Source: Micromonospora lutea (GTDB lineage: Bacteria; Actinomycetota; Actinomycetes; Mycobacteriales; Micromonosporaceae). From it: DNA of 56,793 bases. Positions 32,916 to 41,489 of the stretch are shown in pieces. The stretch spans positions 1 to 56,793 of the forward strand of contig NZ_BOPB01000037.1 in the NCBI RefSeq assembly GCF_016863535.1. Reading direction: 5' to 3'. The notes beneath the pieces are model-generated. The model worked only from the letters and a program-made list of their open reading frames with translations, searched no databases and was not told the origin of the DNA. The position numbers and the translations under genes were made by a program. Position 1 is the stretch's first letter. Each line of letters begins with the position of its first letter.

Positions 32916-33689
32916 TCAGCTCCCCTGGGCGGCAAGCGGGCGACGCCCGAGCAGCGCCAGTTGCTCGGCGATCTGTTCGGCGCCCGGCTGCGGCATGTCC
33001 CGCACGATGCGACCGTCGGCGAGGACCATCACCCGGTCGGCGTACGAGGCCGCCACCGGATCGTGGGTCACCATGATCACCGTCTGTCGTGACTCGTCGA
33101 CCACCGACCGCAGCAGGGCCAGCACCTGAGAGGCGGTCTGCGTGTCCAACGCGCCCGTCGGCTCGTCACAGAAGATCACCTCGGGTCGCATCGCGAGCGC
33201 CCGGGCGATCGCCACCCGCTGCTGCTGCCCACCGGACAACTCCGCCGGACGGTGGTGCAGCCGGTCGCCGAGTCCGACCCGCTCGACCACCTCGCGCAGC
33301 CAGACGGGATCCGGTCGAACCCCGGACAGCCGCAGCGGCAGGTGGATGTTCTCCTCGACGGTCAAGGCCCCGATCAGGTTGAAGGCCTGGAAGACGAAGC
33401 CGATCCGGCTGCGCCGGAGCCTGGTCAGCTTGGTTTCCGTCAGCCGCGACAGTTCTTCGCCGCCAATCCACACCTGCCCGGAGGAGGGTCGGTCCAGGCC
33501 GGCCGCGGTCTGCAGCAGGGTGCTCTTGCCGGAGCCGGACGGCCCCATCACCGCCGTGAAGGTGCCGCGGTGGAACTCCGCGTCCACGCCGGCGAGCGCG
33601 GTGACCGCCTGCGGTCCGGAGCCATACGTACGAGCGAGCTGCACCACGCGCACCGCGATGCCGGCCGTAGGTTCTGTGTGGATGGACAT
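32916..33689 (-). CDS. ABC transporter ATP-binding protein (MacB/BceA-like)
   Basis: This is a 257-residue ATPase. Walker A is GPSGSGKST near residue 47, the Q-loop is FVFQAFNLIGALTVEEN, the signature is LSGGQQQR and Walker B is VIFCDEPTGALD, with the switch histidine in VIMVTHDP. All nucleotide-binding elements are intact. The ATG at 33689 follows GGAGAGG; readings further upstream do not look like coding sequence. It pairs with the FtsX-type permease 3 bases downstream. The response-regulator gene ends 109 bases upstream on the same strand. Confidence 0.9.
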   Translation of the reverse strand: MSIHTEPTAGIAVRVVQLARTYGSGPQAVTALAGVDAEFHRGTFTAVMGPSGSGKSTLLQTAAGLDRPSSGQVWIGGEELSRLTETKLTRLRRSRIGFVFQAFNLIGALTVEENIHLPLRLSGVRPDPVWLREVVERVGLGDRLHHRPAELSGGQQQRVAIARALAMRPEVIFCDEPTGALDTQTASQVLALLRSVVDESRQTVIMVTHDPVAASYADRVMVLADGRIVRDMPQPGAEQIAEQLALLGRRPLAAQGS

Positions 33690-33798
33690 CCTGACTGACC
33701 TCTCCGTGTCGTCGGAGGACGAATACACGGAAAACCTATGGTCGAGGCGGCTGTCAGACGATCTAGCGCACGGGCCAACCGGGGTGCAGCAGGCTGTA

Positions 33799-34458
33799 CT
33801 AACCGCGCCGCTGGGCGTCCTCGAGGTACCGCAGGACCGCCGTGACCCGCCGGTCCGCGCGGTCGTCCGGCGCGAGACCGAGCTTGGCGAAGATGCTGCG
33901 GATGTGCTTGTGCACGGCACCGTCGGTGACGAAGAGCCGCTGCGCGATCGCCGTGTTGCCGAGGCCCTCCGCCATCAACGAGAGCACGTCACGTTCCCTT
34001 GCGCTGAGTCGGCTGAGAGTGCTGTCGGGGCGGCTGCGCGCGAACAGTTGGGCGACCACCTCCGGATCGATCGCCGTACCGCCGTCCGCGACGCGGTGCA
34101 GCGCGGCGAGGAACTCCTCGACCCGACCGACCCGTTCCTTCAACAGGTAGCCGAGCCGAGCCGTACCGTCGGCGAGCAGGTCGGTGGCGAACGTCTGCTC
34201 GACGTACGCCGACAGGACCAGCACCGCGAGGGCGGGGTGCCGACGCCGGGCCTCGACGGCGGCCACGATGCCCTCGTCGGTGTGGGTCGGCGGCATCCGG
34301 ACGTCGACGATTGCCACGTCCGGTGCGAAGGTGTCGACAGCGGACAGGAAGGTCGTCGGTGAGTCGGTGGCGGCGACCACGTCGAGACCCTCGGCCCGCA
34401 GCAGCAGTGCCAGGCCCTCCCGCAGCAGGGCGTCGTCCTCGGCGATCACGATCCGCAC
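33799..34458 (-). CDS. NarL/LuxR-type response regulator
   Basis: This 219-residue protein's receiver domain (1-120) has the acidic pocket EDD at 7-9 and phospho-acceptor D52 in VAIVDVRMPP, with a conserved K in GYLLKERVG. A LuxR-type helix-turn-helix follows at about 150-210 (LSARERDVLSLMAEGLGNTA then LFVTDGAVHKHIRSIFAKLG). The start is GTG 34458, inside the kinase gene end, with a 13-base overlap. It should regulate the ABC transporter genes downstream, a LiaR/BceR-like arrangement. Confidence 0.9.
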   Translation of the reverse strand: MRIVIAEDDALLREGLALLLRAEGLDVVAATDSPTTFLSAVDTFAPDVAIVDVRMPPTHTDEGIVAAVEARRRHPALAVLVLSAYVEQTFATDLLADGTARLGYLLKERVGRVEEFLAALHRVADGGTAIDPEVVAQLFARSRPDSTLSRLSARERDVLSLMAEGLGNTAIAQRLFVTDGAVHKHIRSIFAKLGLAPDDRADRRVTAVLRYLEDAQRRG

Positions 34459-35744
34459 GGCAGCTCCACGAGTAGTGTCGTCGGCCCACCAGGTGGGCTG
34501 GTCAGGGTGAAACGGCCGTCGTGGGCGTCCACCCGCCGACGGATGCCGCCGATCCCCGAGCCGTTGCCCTCGTCGGCGCCGCCGCGGCCGTCGTCGACGA
34601 CCGACACGTGCAGCCGGTCGGCGTTGCGGTGGACGGTGACCGCCGCCGTGCCGGCGCCGCTGTGCCGGGCGACGTTCGTCAACGCCTCCGCCACCACGAA
34701 GTACGCCGTCGCCTCGACCGACGCCGCGCATCGGCCCCGGACGTCGACATCCACGGTGCACGGCACGCCGCAGCCAGCGGCCAGACCATCGAGGGCAGCG
34801 GTGAGCCCCCGATCGTCGAGCACCGGCGGCAGGATGCCGCGCACCACGGTACGCAGCTCCGCCAGCGCCAGTTCGGCCGATTCGTGGGCCCGGTCCAGGA
34901 TCTCCTCCGCCCGCGCCGGATCCCGGGCCAGCGCCCGCCGCGCCGCGCCGAGCAGCACGGTGACCGCGACCAGCCGATTCTGCGCTCCATCGTGCAGTGA
35001 GCGCTCGATACGGCGCAGCTCGACCGCATGCGCGTCCAGCGCGGCCGCCCGGGTCGCGGTCAGCTCGGCGATCCGCAGCGAGGTGTCGACGTCGCGCGGC
35101 GATGTCAGCAGACGCCGCCCCGGCAGCGACTGGAGGTGGGCCATCGTCGGACCGAGCGCCACGGTGGCGGCGAGCCAGCCGACCCCCATCAACCCCACCA
35201 CCAGGGCGTCGGGCAGCCCGTCGATCCGCCAGTTGACGAAGCCTGGTCCGCCCAGCTCCGGCGGCAGGAACCAGAAGTACAACGGGAAGAGGAGGTTCTG
35301 CACGGCGGAGATCGGCATCGTCAACCCGAGCACGCCCAGGCCGAACCCGATCGTGGCATGGACGGCCACGAACGCACACTCGCGCCGGATCCACCGGTCA
35401 CGCAGGACACCGGGTAGATCAGCCGGAACGGGCGGCGGTACGGGCAGGTCCCGCGCCCACGACGACAGTCGGGTTCGTTCCCGGTTGGCGGTCGATCGCA
35501 CCGCCTTCGCCGCGGACGGGACCACCCGCAGGCCGACACCGACCAGGCAGGCGAGTCCCACCAGGAGCAGCATCAGGACCGCCGCCAAGGCCAGGATCGA
35601 CGTGCCGAGGCCGCCGAAGAGATGCTCCACAGCGTCGACAGACATCCGTACCCGGTCCCGGAGGTACTGCCGCACCGCGCGTCCACGGTCCGAACTCACC
35701 GGTTCTACAGCGACCGGATTCCCGACGGAGTCTCTGCGCGGCAT
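34446..35744 (-). CDS. Sensor histidine kinase, HisKA_3 class
   Basis: This is a 432-residue kinase. Two N-terminal membrane helices (about 45-70) and further hydrophobic segments to about residue 190 form the sensor. The dimerisation/phospho-acceptor helix is RRIERSLHDGAQNRL with histidine in the H-D box near 245. The ATPase domain has N box EALTNVARHSGA and G boxes DDGRGG and GSGIGGI. ATG 35744 is chosen for GGAGG 5 bases upstream. ATG 35768 lacks one. The cognate regulator overlaps its 3' end. It probably senses envelope stress or a peptide handled by the adjacent ABC transporter. Confidence 0.88.
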   Translation of the reverse strand: MPRRDSVGNPVAVEPVSSDRGRAVRQYLRDRVRMSVDAVEHLFGGLGTSILALAAVLMLLLVGLACLVGVGLRVVPSAAKAVRSTANRERTRLSSWARDLPVPPPVPADLPGVLRDRWIRRECAFVAVHATIGFGLGVLGLTMPISAVQNLLFPLYFWFLPPELGGPGFVNWRIDGLPDALVVGLMGVGWLAATVALGPTMAHLQSLPGRRLLTSPRDVDTSLRIAELTATRAAALDAHAVELRRIERSLHDGAQNRLVAVTVLLGAARRALARDPARAEEILDRAHESAELALAELRTVVRGILPPVLDDRGLTAALDGLAAGCGVPCTVDVDVRGRCAASVEATAYFVVAEALTNVARHSGAGTAAVTVHRNADRLHVSVVDDGRGGADEGNGSGIGGIRRRVDAHDGRFTLTSPPGGPTTLLVELPCGS

Positions 35745-35934
35745 CCGTACCTCCCCGGCAGAGACCATAGGCGACCGCAGGCACAACCGGTGCCTCCCGG
35801 CCCAGAAGGTACAGCCTGCGGTACCAACCGGTTCCCGAGGCGGCCCACCTCTCGCCACTCCCACACCGGGATGCGCGAAGGAACCGGGTCAGGCCCTGGA
35901 GCGACCTGCCCAGGGCTGACGGACGGCAGGGCGG

Positions 35935-37200
35935 CTACGGCACCGCCACCACCGCATCGTTGCCCGGCATCCGGGTCACGCTCGGCAACTGCGGCAGGGT
36001 CGCTGCCGAGCGGCTGGTCACCTCACCGGTCGGGCACATCGCGGTGAGCAGCAACGTGCTCCAGGCGATGTCGATCGGGTGCGGATCGGGCAGGCCGACC
36101 TGATAGTGGCTGATGTTGATCCCGGTCGACACCTGACGTGCGCCGCCGCGGCTGTGCATGGAGATCGTCAGGTGCCCGAAGACCGCGCCGTCGTGGCCCC
36201 AGAACTCTCCACAGGGAGTGGGCAGCGAGTAGATGCCGAGACCGTAGCGGCCGGCTTCGGGCAGTTCCGGCAGCATCGGAACCCCGGTGAGCATCTCGTC
36301 GAGGGTGGCCGGGCTGAGCAGGTCACCGGCGAGCAACGCTCGGAAGAAGGTGTTCAGGTCCGCCGTGGTGGCGATCATCTCGCCCGCCGTCCACCCCCAG
36401 CTCATGTTGAACTCGCTGAGGTCGCGTACTCCGAACGGGGCGAAGTAGGCGCCGCTGTGCGGGCCACGGATCCTCGGGTCGGTGCCGGGGAAGGATGTTC
36501 CGTTGAGCTTCAGCGGCCGCAGGATACGTCGCTGCACCGCGGCTGCCGCGTCGTTGCCGGTGATCTTCTCGATCAGCAGCCCGGCCAGGACGTAGTTGGT
36601 GTTGGAGTAGCTGAACCGGGCGCCGGGAGCGTTTGTCGGTGGCATGGCCAGGCCCGTGGCGACCAGCTCCGCCGGGGCGTACGTGGTGACCCGCATCCGG
36701 TCGATCGACGCGTACGAGTCGATCATCGCGTTGGTGTAGTTGCCGATGCCGCTGGTGTGGTTCAGCAGCATCCGGACGGTGACCTGGGCGCCGAGCTCAC
36801 CCGGCACGGTGTTGGGGAGCCACCGCCCGATCGGGTCGTCGAGGCCCAGCCGGCCCTCGTCGACGAGCTGCAGCACGGTGGTGGCGACGAACGTCTTGGT
36901 GATGCTGCCGATCCGATGCCGCATCTGCGGCTGCATCGGTCGGGGCTTGGTCAGGAACGCCTGGCCTGCGGCGTCGCGCCAGTCACGTCGGCCGTCACGC
37001 ACCGCGACCAGCACGCCCGGGACGCCGGCCTCGGGCACGGCGGCGAGAGCGGCGCGTAGCTCGGCGCGATCCAGCCCACCGGCGGCTGGCCCGGCTGCCG
37101 GACCCGGCTGCGCGGTGGCGGATGCGGGTACGACAGCGAGTGTGGTCACCAGCGCGACGCTGGTGACCATGATCTTGATTGTCCGAAGTGTACGTGACAT
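35935..37200 (-). CDS. Secreted serine hydrolase, beta-lactamase/D,D-carboxypeptidase family
   Basis: This is a 421-residue protein. The signal peptide has a hydrophobic core VTSVALVTTLAVV and Ala-rich ASATA cleavage near residue 30. The class C beta-lactamase/esterase fold carries S99-x-x-K102 in IGSITKTF, Y198-x-N200 in FSYSNTNY, and a HxG-type third motif WGHDGAVFGH near residue 345, all intact. Family members trim D-Ala-D-Ala peptides or hydrolyse esters. The start at ATG 37200 has no strong ribosome-binding site. It is divergent from the GNAT at 37400. Confidence 0.88.
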   Translation of the reverse strand: MSRTLRTIKIMVTSVALVTTLAVVPASATAQPGPAAGPAAGGLDRAELRAALAAVPEAGVPGVLVAVRDGRRDWRDAAGQAFLTKPRPMQPQMRHRIGSITKTFVATTVLQLVDEGRLGLDDPIGRWLPNTVPGELGAQVTVRMLLNHTSGIGNYTNAMIDSYASIDRMRVTTYAPAELVATGLAMPPTNAPGARFSYSNTNYVLAGLLIEKITGNDAAAAVQRRILRPLKLNGTSFPGTDPRIRGPHSGAYFAPFGVRDLSEFNMSWGWTAGEMIATTADLNTFFRALLAGDLLSPATLDEMLTGVPMLPELPEAGRYGLGIYSLPTPCGEFWGHDGAVFGHLTISMHSRGGARQVSTGINISHYQVGLPDPHPIDIAWSTLLLTAMCPTGEVTSRSAATLPQLPSVTRMPGNDAVVAVP

Positions 37201-37399
37201 ACGTGTATGTTCGTTGACGCGTGGGTCGCCCGCATCCTGCTCAAGCGGGAGATTCGATTCCCACTGCGGTATGAACGCATCGCGGGCTGAACACCTGAGA
37301 GCGCGGGCGCCCAGTGAGTTCACGGGCACCACGATCACCGTGGAGCTGACACGCTCGGGACCGACCCGTGGGGACCGCCGGAGCCGGGAAAGGACCATC

Positions 37400-38041
37400 A
37401 TGGGCAGCGCATTGGCCGACATCCTCAAGGCGGCAGCCCAGGGGCATTTCCCGGCACCGGACGGCGGCATCACCGTGGTGCCACAGCCAAGCAGCCGCGA
37501 TGCCGGAGTTGTCGCATTCACCGCCCATTCCGTGATCTTCACCGACGAGGACCCGCTGTGGGTGCGCCGCACGCTTGCTGCTCTCGACTGCGACGCCCTG
37601 GCGGCTGCGATGAATCCGGCCTTCCTGAGCGCGCTGCTCGACCGCACCCGGCGCTCGATGGACACGATCGACCTCTTGACGGTGGCGAGCCCTCTCGCCG
37701 GTGAGCCCCAACTGAAGCTCGAAGAGACTGCGGACGCGGATCATCCACGTCAGATCAGGGCACGGAAGCGCCGTGACGACCTCCGGGTCTGGACGGCCGA
37801 CGGCGGAGTGGTCATCCTCGGCCGCGGTGTGGCAGGCCGCTGGGAAACGGCGATCGAGGTCGACGAGGGGCATCGCCACCGGGGCCTCGGGCGGGCACTG
37901 GCGACGGCCGCCCGCCATCTGGTGCCCGAGCGCCAGCCCGTCTGGGCGCAGCAGGCCGCCGGCAACGCCCGCAGCGTCCGCGCTTTCCAGGCGGCTGGCT
38001 TCCGGCCGGTGGGAGCCGAAGCGCTTCTGCTCGACCCGTAG
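37400..38041 (+). CDS. GNAT-family acetyltransferase with N-terminal extension
   Basis: This 213-residue protein has its GNAT core in the C-terminal 80 residues: WETAIEVDEGHRHRGLGRALA with the acetyl-CoA loop R-H-R-G-L-G-R near 155, then VWAQQAAGNARSVRAFQAAG and FRPVGAEALLL. The N-terminal 110 residues are a conserved-looking extension (VVAFTAHSVIFTDEDPLWVR) of unknown role. GGGAAAGGA precedes the ATG. It ends just before a strong hairpin at 38054. The substrate is unknown. Confidence 0.82.
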   Translation: MGSALADILKAAAQGHFPAPDGGITVVPQPSSRDAGVVAFTAHSVIFTDEDPLWVRRTLAALDCDALAAAMNPAFLSALLDRTRRSMDTIDLLTVASPLAGEPQLKLEETADADHPRQIRARKRRDDLRVWTADGGVVILGRGVAGRWETAIEVDEGHRHRGLGRALATAARHLVPERQPVWAQQAAGNARSVRAFQAAGFRPVGAEALLLDP

Positions 38042-38053
38042 GCGTCACTGAGA

Positions 38054-38090
38054 GCGGGCGGGGCGGGTCGCGGCGGACACGCCCGCCCGC
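38054..38090. terminator. Hairpin between convergent genes
   Basis: GCGGGCGGG (38054-38062) pairs with CCCGCCCGC (38082-38090) around a GC-rich loop. It lies 13 bases after the GNAT stop and before the end of the convergent secreted protein. Confidence 0.55.
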
Positions 38091-38146
38091 CCGGTGCCAG
38101 CAGGGCAACGGGCGGCCGGGAGCGCGTGTGGGCGGCTCCTTCGTGG

Positions 38147-38701
38147 TCAGCTCAACGTGAAGGTCACGTCGTCGACGTCGAAGGTCGTGACGCCGTTGCC
38201 GGCCATCTCGCTGGCGAGGAAGACGGCCGTCGCGGTGCGCTCGATCGTCGCGGTGCCGCTCGACATGGTGTACTCCCGCCACTGCGAGCCGCTGTTGAAG
38301 GCCAGCGAGTGCCTCGTCTTCGGAGGGATCCCGGTGACTGCCAGTCCGACGTTCAGGTAATCGCCGCGGATGGTCTCGGTGGTGGTGGTCCGGACCCAGA
38401 AGCGGACCGTCAGGTCGCAGTTGGCCGGCACCGTGACGGTGGCGCGCAGCAGATCGGTACGCGACACGTCCAGCCCGGCGAAGGTGGCGTACGCGCGGCC
38501 GGTACGCGCGGGTCGGTTCGCGTCACCGAGCACGACGATGCGGGGGCCGGCCTCCCAGCCGGTGGTGCCCCGCTCGAAGCTGGGGTTCGGGTGGATCTGC
38601 CGAGCGCAGGGTGCGTCGGAGGTCGGCTGGCTCTGGGGCGCGCTGCCCGGAGTGAGCAGCAGCAGGGCCGCGGCGACGGCGGTGGTGACGATGGCTTTCA
38701 T
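38147..38701 (-). CDS. Secreted protein with a carbohydrate-binding-like beta-sandwich
   Basis: This is a 184-residue protein starting MKAIVTTAVAAALLLL, a signal peptide cleaved near residue 25. The mature part opens with CARQIHPNPSFERGTTGWEA, the usual entry of CBM/jelly-roll modules, continues with LRATVTVPANCDLTVRFWVR and closes with TTFDVDDVTFTLS. It carries no catalytic motif, so binding is the likely function. GGGGAGG stands just before ATG 38701; the in-frame start at 38719 lacks one. Ligand unknown. Confidence 0.72.
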   Translation of the reverse strand: MKAIVTTAVAAALLLLTPGSAPQSQPTSDAPCARQIHPNPSFERGTTGWEAGPRIVVLGDANRPARTGRAYATFAGLDVSRTDLLRATVTVPANCDLTVRFWVRTTTTETIRGDYLNVGLAVTGIPPKTRHSLAFNSGSQWREYTMSSGTATIERTATAVFLASEMAGNGVTTFDVDDVTFTLS

Positions 38702-38877
38702 TGATCCTCCCCGTGTCATGACACCGGAAACGGAGCTTTGAATCGACCTTTCTCGATCGGCATCGGCGCGTCAAGCGCTTCTCGCCTGCCGGCACCCTGG
38801 ACCCGTGCGTCACCGTCGGCCCCGTCTCGTACCTCGGACACCGGCGACCGGTCGGGCGGTGCGGGCCGTACGATGGC

Positions 38878-39070
38878 CGGTGGTGCTGGTTCGTCCCGTC
38901 CGCGAGGGTGGGGCGTCGTAAGAGGGAACCCGGTGTGAAACCGGGACTGCCCCGCAGCGGTGAGTGGGAACGACCGCCGTCAACGAAGCACTGGACCGTG
39001 AGGTCTGGGAAGCGACGGCCAGTAGGCGACCTGGTGTCATGCCCGCGAGTCCGAAGACCTGCCAGTGCTG
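38878..39070 (+). promoter_or_regulatory. Cobalamin (B12) riboswitch aptamer upstream of metE
   Basis: The conserved core AAGAGGGAACCCGGTGTGAA followed by CCGGGACTGCCCCGCAGCGG is at 38920-38960. The B12-box-like GTCCGAAGACCTGCCAGT is at about 39049-39066. Order, spacing and position before the B12-independent methionine synthase fit the known riboswitch that turns metE off when cobalamin is present. The outer boundaries are approximate. Confidence 0.88.
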
Positions 39071-39145
39071 CGCACGCCGCCGGTGTGCGCCGCCGACGGC
39101 CTCTCGGGAGGGTCAGGGCGAATGCCGGTACCTCAGGTGTACCCG

Positions 39146-39184
39146 CCTTCCCCTCCCGTGTCCGCCGGACACTTCGAGGGAAGG
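39146..39184 (+). promoter_or_regulatory. Expression platform hiding the metE ribosome-binding site
   Basis: CCTTCCCCTC (39146-39155) can pair with GAGGGAAGG (39176-39184), which contains the metE Shine-Dalgarno sequence. Between them GTGTCC-GCC-GGACAC forms an inner hairpin. The structure would block translation, as expected in the cobalamin-bound state. Confidence 0.6.
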
Positions 39185-39193
39185 ACCCCCTTG

Positions 39194-41434
39194 GTGAGTA
39201 CCGCATTCGGGCAGAGCACCGTGCTCGGCTACCCACGCATCGGTGCCAATCGTGAGCTGAAGAGGGCCGTCGAGGCGTACTGGGCCGGCACCATCGACGC
39301 CGACGCCCTGGAGCATGTCGCGGCAGGGTTGCGGGCCGAGGTGTGGCGGACGCTGCGGGACGCCCGGCTCGACGCGATCCCGTCGAACACGTTCTCCTAC
39401 TACGACCACATGCTCGACACCGCGGTCGCGGTCGGCGCGGTCCCGACCCGGTTCGCTCGGCTGGGCCTGTCCGCGCTGGACACCTACTTCGCCATGGCGC
39501 GCGGTGTCGACGCCGAGCCGGCGCTGGAGCTGACGAAGTGGTTCGACACCAACTACCACTACCTGGTGCCGGAAATCGACGCCGACACCGTCTTCACCGC
39601 CAACCCGGCGAAGGCGCTGGGCGAGTACGCCGAGGCCCGCGACCTGGGCGTCACCACCCGGCCGGTGCTCGTCGGACCGGCCACGTTCCTGCTGCTGGCC
39701 AAGGGCGACGATCCGTTCGCCCGCCTCGACGACCTGGTCGAGACGTACGCCGAGATCCTCGCCGCCCTGGCCGACGCGGGAGTCGACTGGGTGCAACTGG
39801 ACGAGCCCGCCTACGTCGCCGACCGTAGCCCGGCCGAGATCGACGCCCTCCGCCGGGCCTACACCCGGCTCGGTGAACTCGCCCACCGACCACAGATCTT
39901 CGTGGCGACCTACTTCGGTGACCTCGGCGACGCACTGCCGGCTCTGCTGGACACCCCGGTCGACGCGGTCGGCCTGGACCTGGTCGCCGGACCGGGCAAC
40001 CTCCACCGCCTCGCCGCCGCCGGGCCGCTGGGCGGCAAGACGATCGTCGCCGGGCTGGTGGACGGCCGGAACATCTGGCGTACCGACCTGCGGGCCGCCG
40101 TGGCCGCGGGCGCGACGGTCACCGCACTGGCCGACCACGTCGCCGTCTCCTCGTCCTGTTCGCTGCTGCACGTCCCGGTCGACGTGTCCGCCGAGACACG
40201 CCTCGACCCCCGGCTGTCGGAGCGGCTGGCGTTCGCCCGGCAGAAGGTCGACGAGATCGTCCTGCTCGGCCGCGCGTTGCGCGACGGCACCACCGCGCTA
40301 CCGGCGCCACTACCGGCCGCCCCGACCGCCTGGCGTCACGACGAGGTCCGTGGCCGCCTCGCCGCGCTGCGCCCGGCCGACCGACAGCGCGGCGACTATC
40401 CCACCCGGGCCGCCCGCCAGCAGGAACGGCTGGCCATGCCGGAGCTGCCGACCACCACGATCGGGTCGTTCCCGCAGACCGCCGGGCTGCGCAAGGCCCG
40501 CGCCGCGCACCGGGCGGGCGGCCTCGACGACGCCGGTTACGTCCAACGGATGCGCGCGGAGGTGGCGCAGGTCATCCGGTTGCAGGAAGAGTTGGGCCTG
40601 GACGTGCTGGTGCACGGCGAACCGGAACGCAACGACATGGTGCAGTACTTCGCCGAACAGCTCGACGGGTTCGCCGCCACCGAACACGGCTGGGTCCAGT
40701 CCTACGGCTCCCGCTGCGTACGCCCGCCGATCATCCACGGCGACGTGTCCCGCACGGCGCCGATGACGGTTGACTGGTCCACCTACGCGCAGTCGCTGAC
40801 GAGCAAACCGGTCAAGGGCATGCTCACCGGCCCGGTCACCATCCTGGCCTGGTCGTTCGTCCGCACCGACCAACCTTTGGCCGACACCGCCGACCAGGTC
40901 GCGTTGGCGCTGCGCGACGAGTGCCGGGACCTGGAGGCCGCCGGAATCCGGGTCATCCAGGTCGACGAGCCGGCGCTGCGCGAGACGTTGCCGCTGCGCA
41001 GGGCCGACCAGAAGGCGTACCTGGACTGGGCCGTCGGTGCGTTCCGGCTGGCCACCAGCGGCGTCGCCGACGACACCCAGATCCACACCCACCTGTGCTA
41101 CTCCGAATTCGGTGAGGTGATCACCGCCATCGACGCCCTCGACGCCGACGTCACCAGCATCGAAGCGTCCCGTTCCAAGATGGAGGTCCTCGACGACCTC
41201 GCCGCGATCGGCTACGGCCGGGGCGTCGGCCCGGGGGTGTGGGACATCCACTCGCCCCGGGTGCCACCGCGTGCCGAGGTCGTCGAGGCGTTGCGCCGGG
41301 CCGTGGCGGCCGTGCCGGCCCGCAGGTTGTGGGTGAACCCGGACTGCGGCCTGAAAACCCGCGCCTACCCCGAGGTCGAGGCCGCTCTGCGGCACCTGGT
41401 CGGGGCCGCCGCCGAGGTACGCCGCAACGGCTGA
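39194..41434 (+). CDS. metE: Cobalamin-independent methionine synthase
   Basis: This is a 746-residue enzyme that moves a methyl group from methyltetrahydrofolate-triglutamate to homocysteine, the last step of methionine synthesis. It has the family's two-barrel length and the N-terminal GYPRIGANRELKRAVE. The zinc ligands are visible as H and C in QIHTHLCYSEF, E in SIEASRSK and C in WVNPDCGLKTR. TTIGSFPQTAGLRKAR marks the second barrel near residue 420. The GTG start has GGGAAGGA upstream. It is controlled by the B12 riboswitch, so the organism should also have a B12-dependent route. Confidence 0.95.
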   Translation: MSTAFGQSTVLGYPRIGANRELKRAVEAYWAGTIDADALEHVAAGLRAEVWRTLRDARLDAIPSNTFSYYDHMLDTAVAVGAVPTRFARLGLSALDTYFAMARGVDAEPALELTKWFDTNYHYLVPEIDADTVFTANPAKALGEYAEARDLGVTTRPVLVGPATFLLLAKGDDPFARLDDLVETYAEILAALADAGVDWVQLDEPAYVADRSPAEIDALRRAYTRLGELAHRPQIFVATYFGDLGDALPALLDTPVDAVGLDLVAGPGNLHRLAAAGPLGGKTIVAGLVDGRNIWRTDLRAAVAAGATVTALADHVAVSSSCSLLHVPVDVSAETRLDPRLSERLAFARQKVDEIVLLGRALRDGTTALPAPLPAAPTAWRHDEVRGRLAALRPADRQRGDYPTRAARQQERLAMPELPTTTIGSFPQTAGLRKARAAHRAGGLDDAGYVQRMRAEVAQVIRLQEELGLDVLVHGEPERNDMVQYFAEQLDGFAATEHGWVQSYGSRCVRPPIIHGDVSRTAPMTVDWSTYAQSLTSKPVKGMLTGPVTILAWSFVRTDQPLADTADQVALALRDECRDLEAAGIRVIQVDEPALRETLPLRRADQKAYLDWAVGAFRLATSGVADDTQIHTHLCYSEFGEVITAIDALDADVTSIEASRSKMEVLDDLAAIGYGRGVGPGVWDIHSPRVPPRAEVVEALRRAVAAVPARRLWVNPDCGLKTRAYPEVEAALRHLVGAAAEVRRNG

Positions 41435-41450
41435 TCGGCGCGTGGCCGCA

Positions 41451-41481
41451 CGCCGCGTGACCGCTGGTCGCCCACGCGGCG
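41451..41481. terminator. Perfect 9-bp hairpin between metE and the convergent operon
   Basis: CGCCGCGTG (41451-41459) and CACGCGGCG (41473-41481) are exact complements around a 13-base loop, in the 55-base gap between convergent stops. Confidence 0.6.
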
Positions 41482-41489
41482 CACCGCCC

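Noticed and set aside
31314..33092. 592-codon plus-strand frame
   Set aside because: It is antisense to the FtsX permease and ATPase, with Gln/Arg/His-rich shadow composition.
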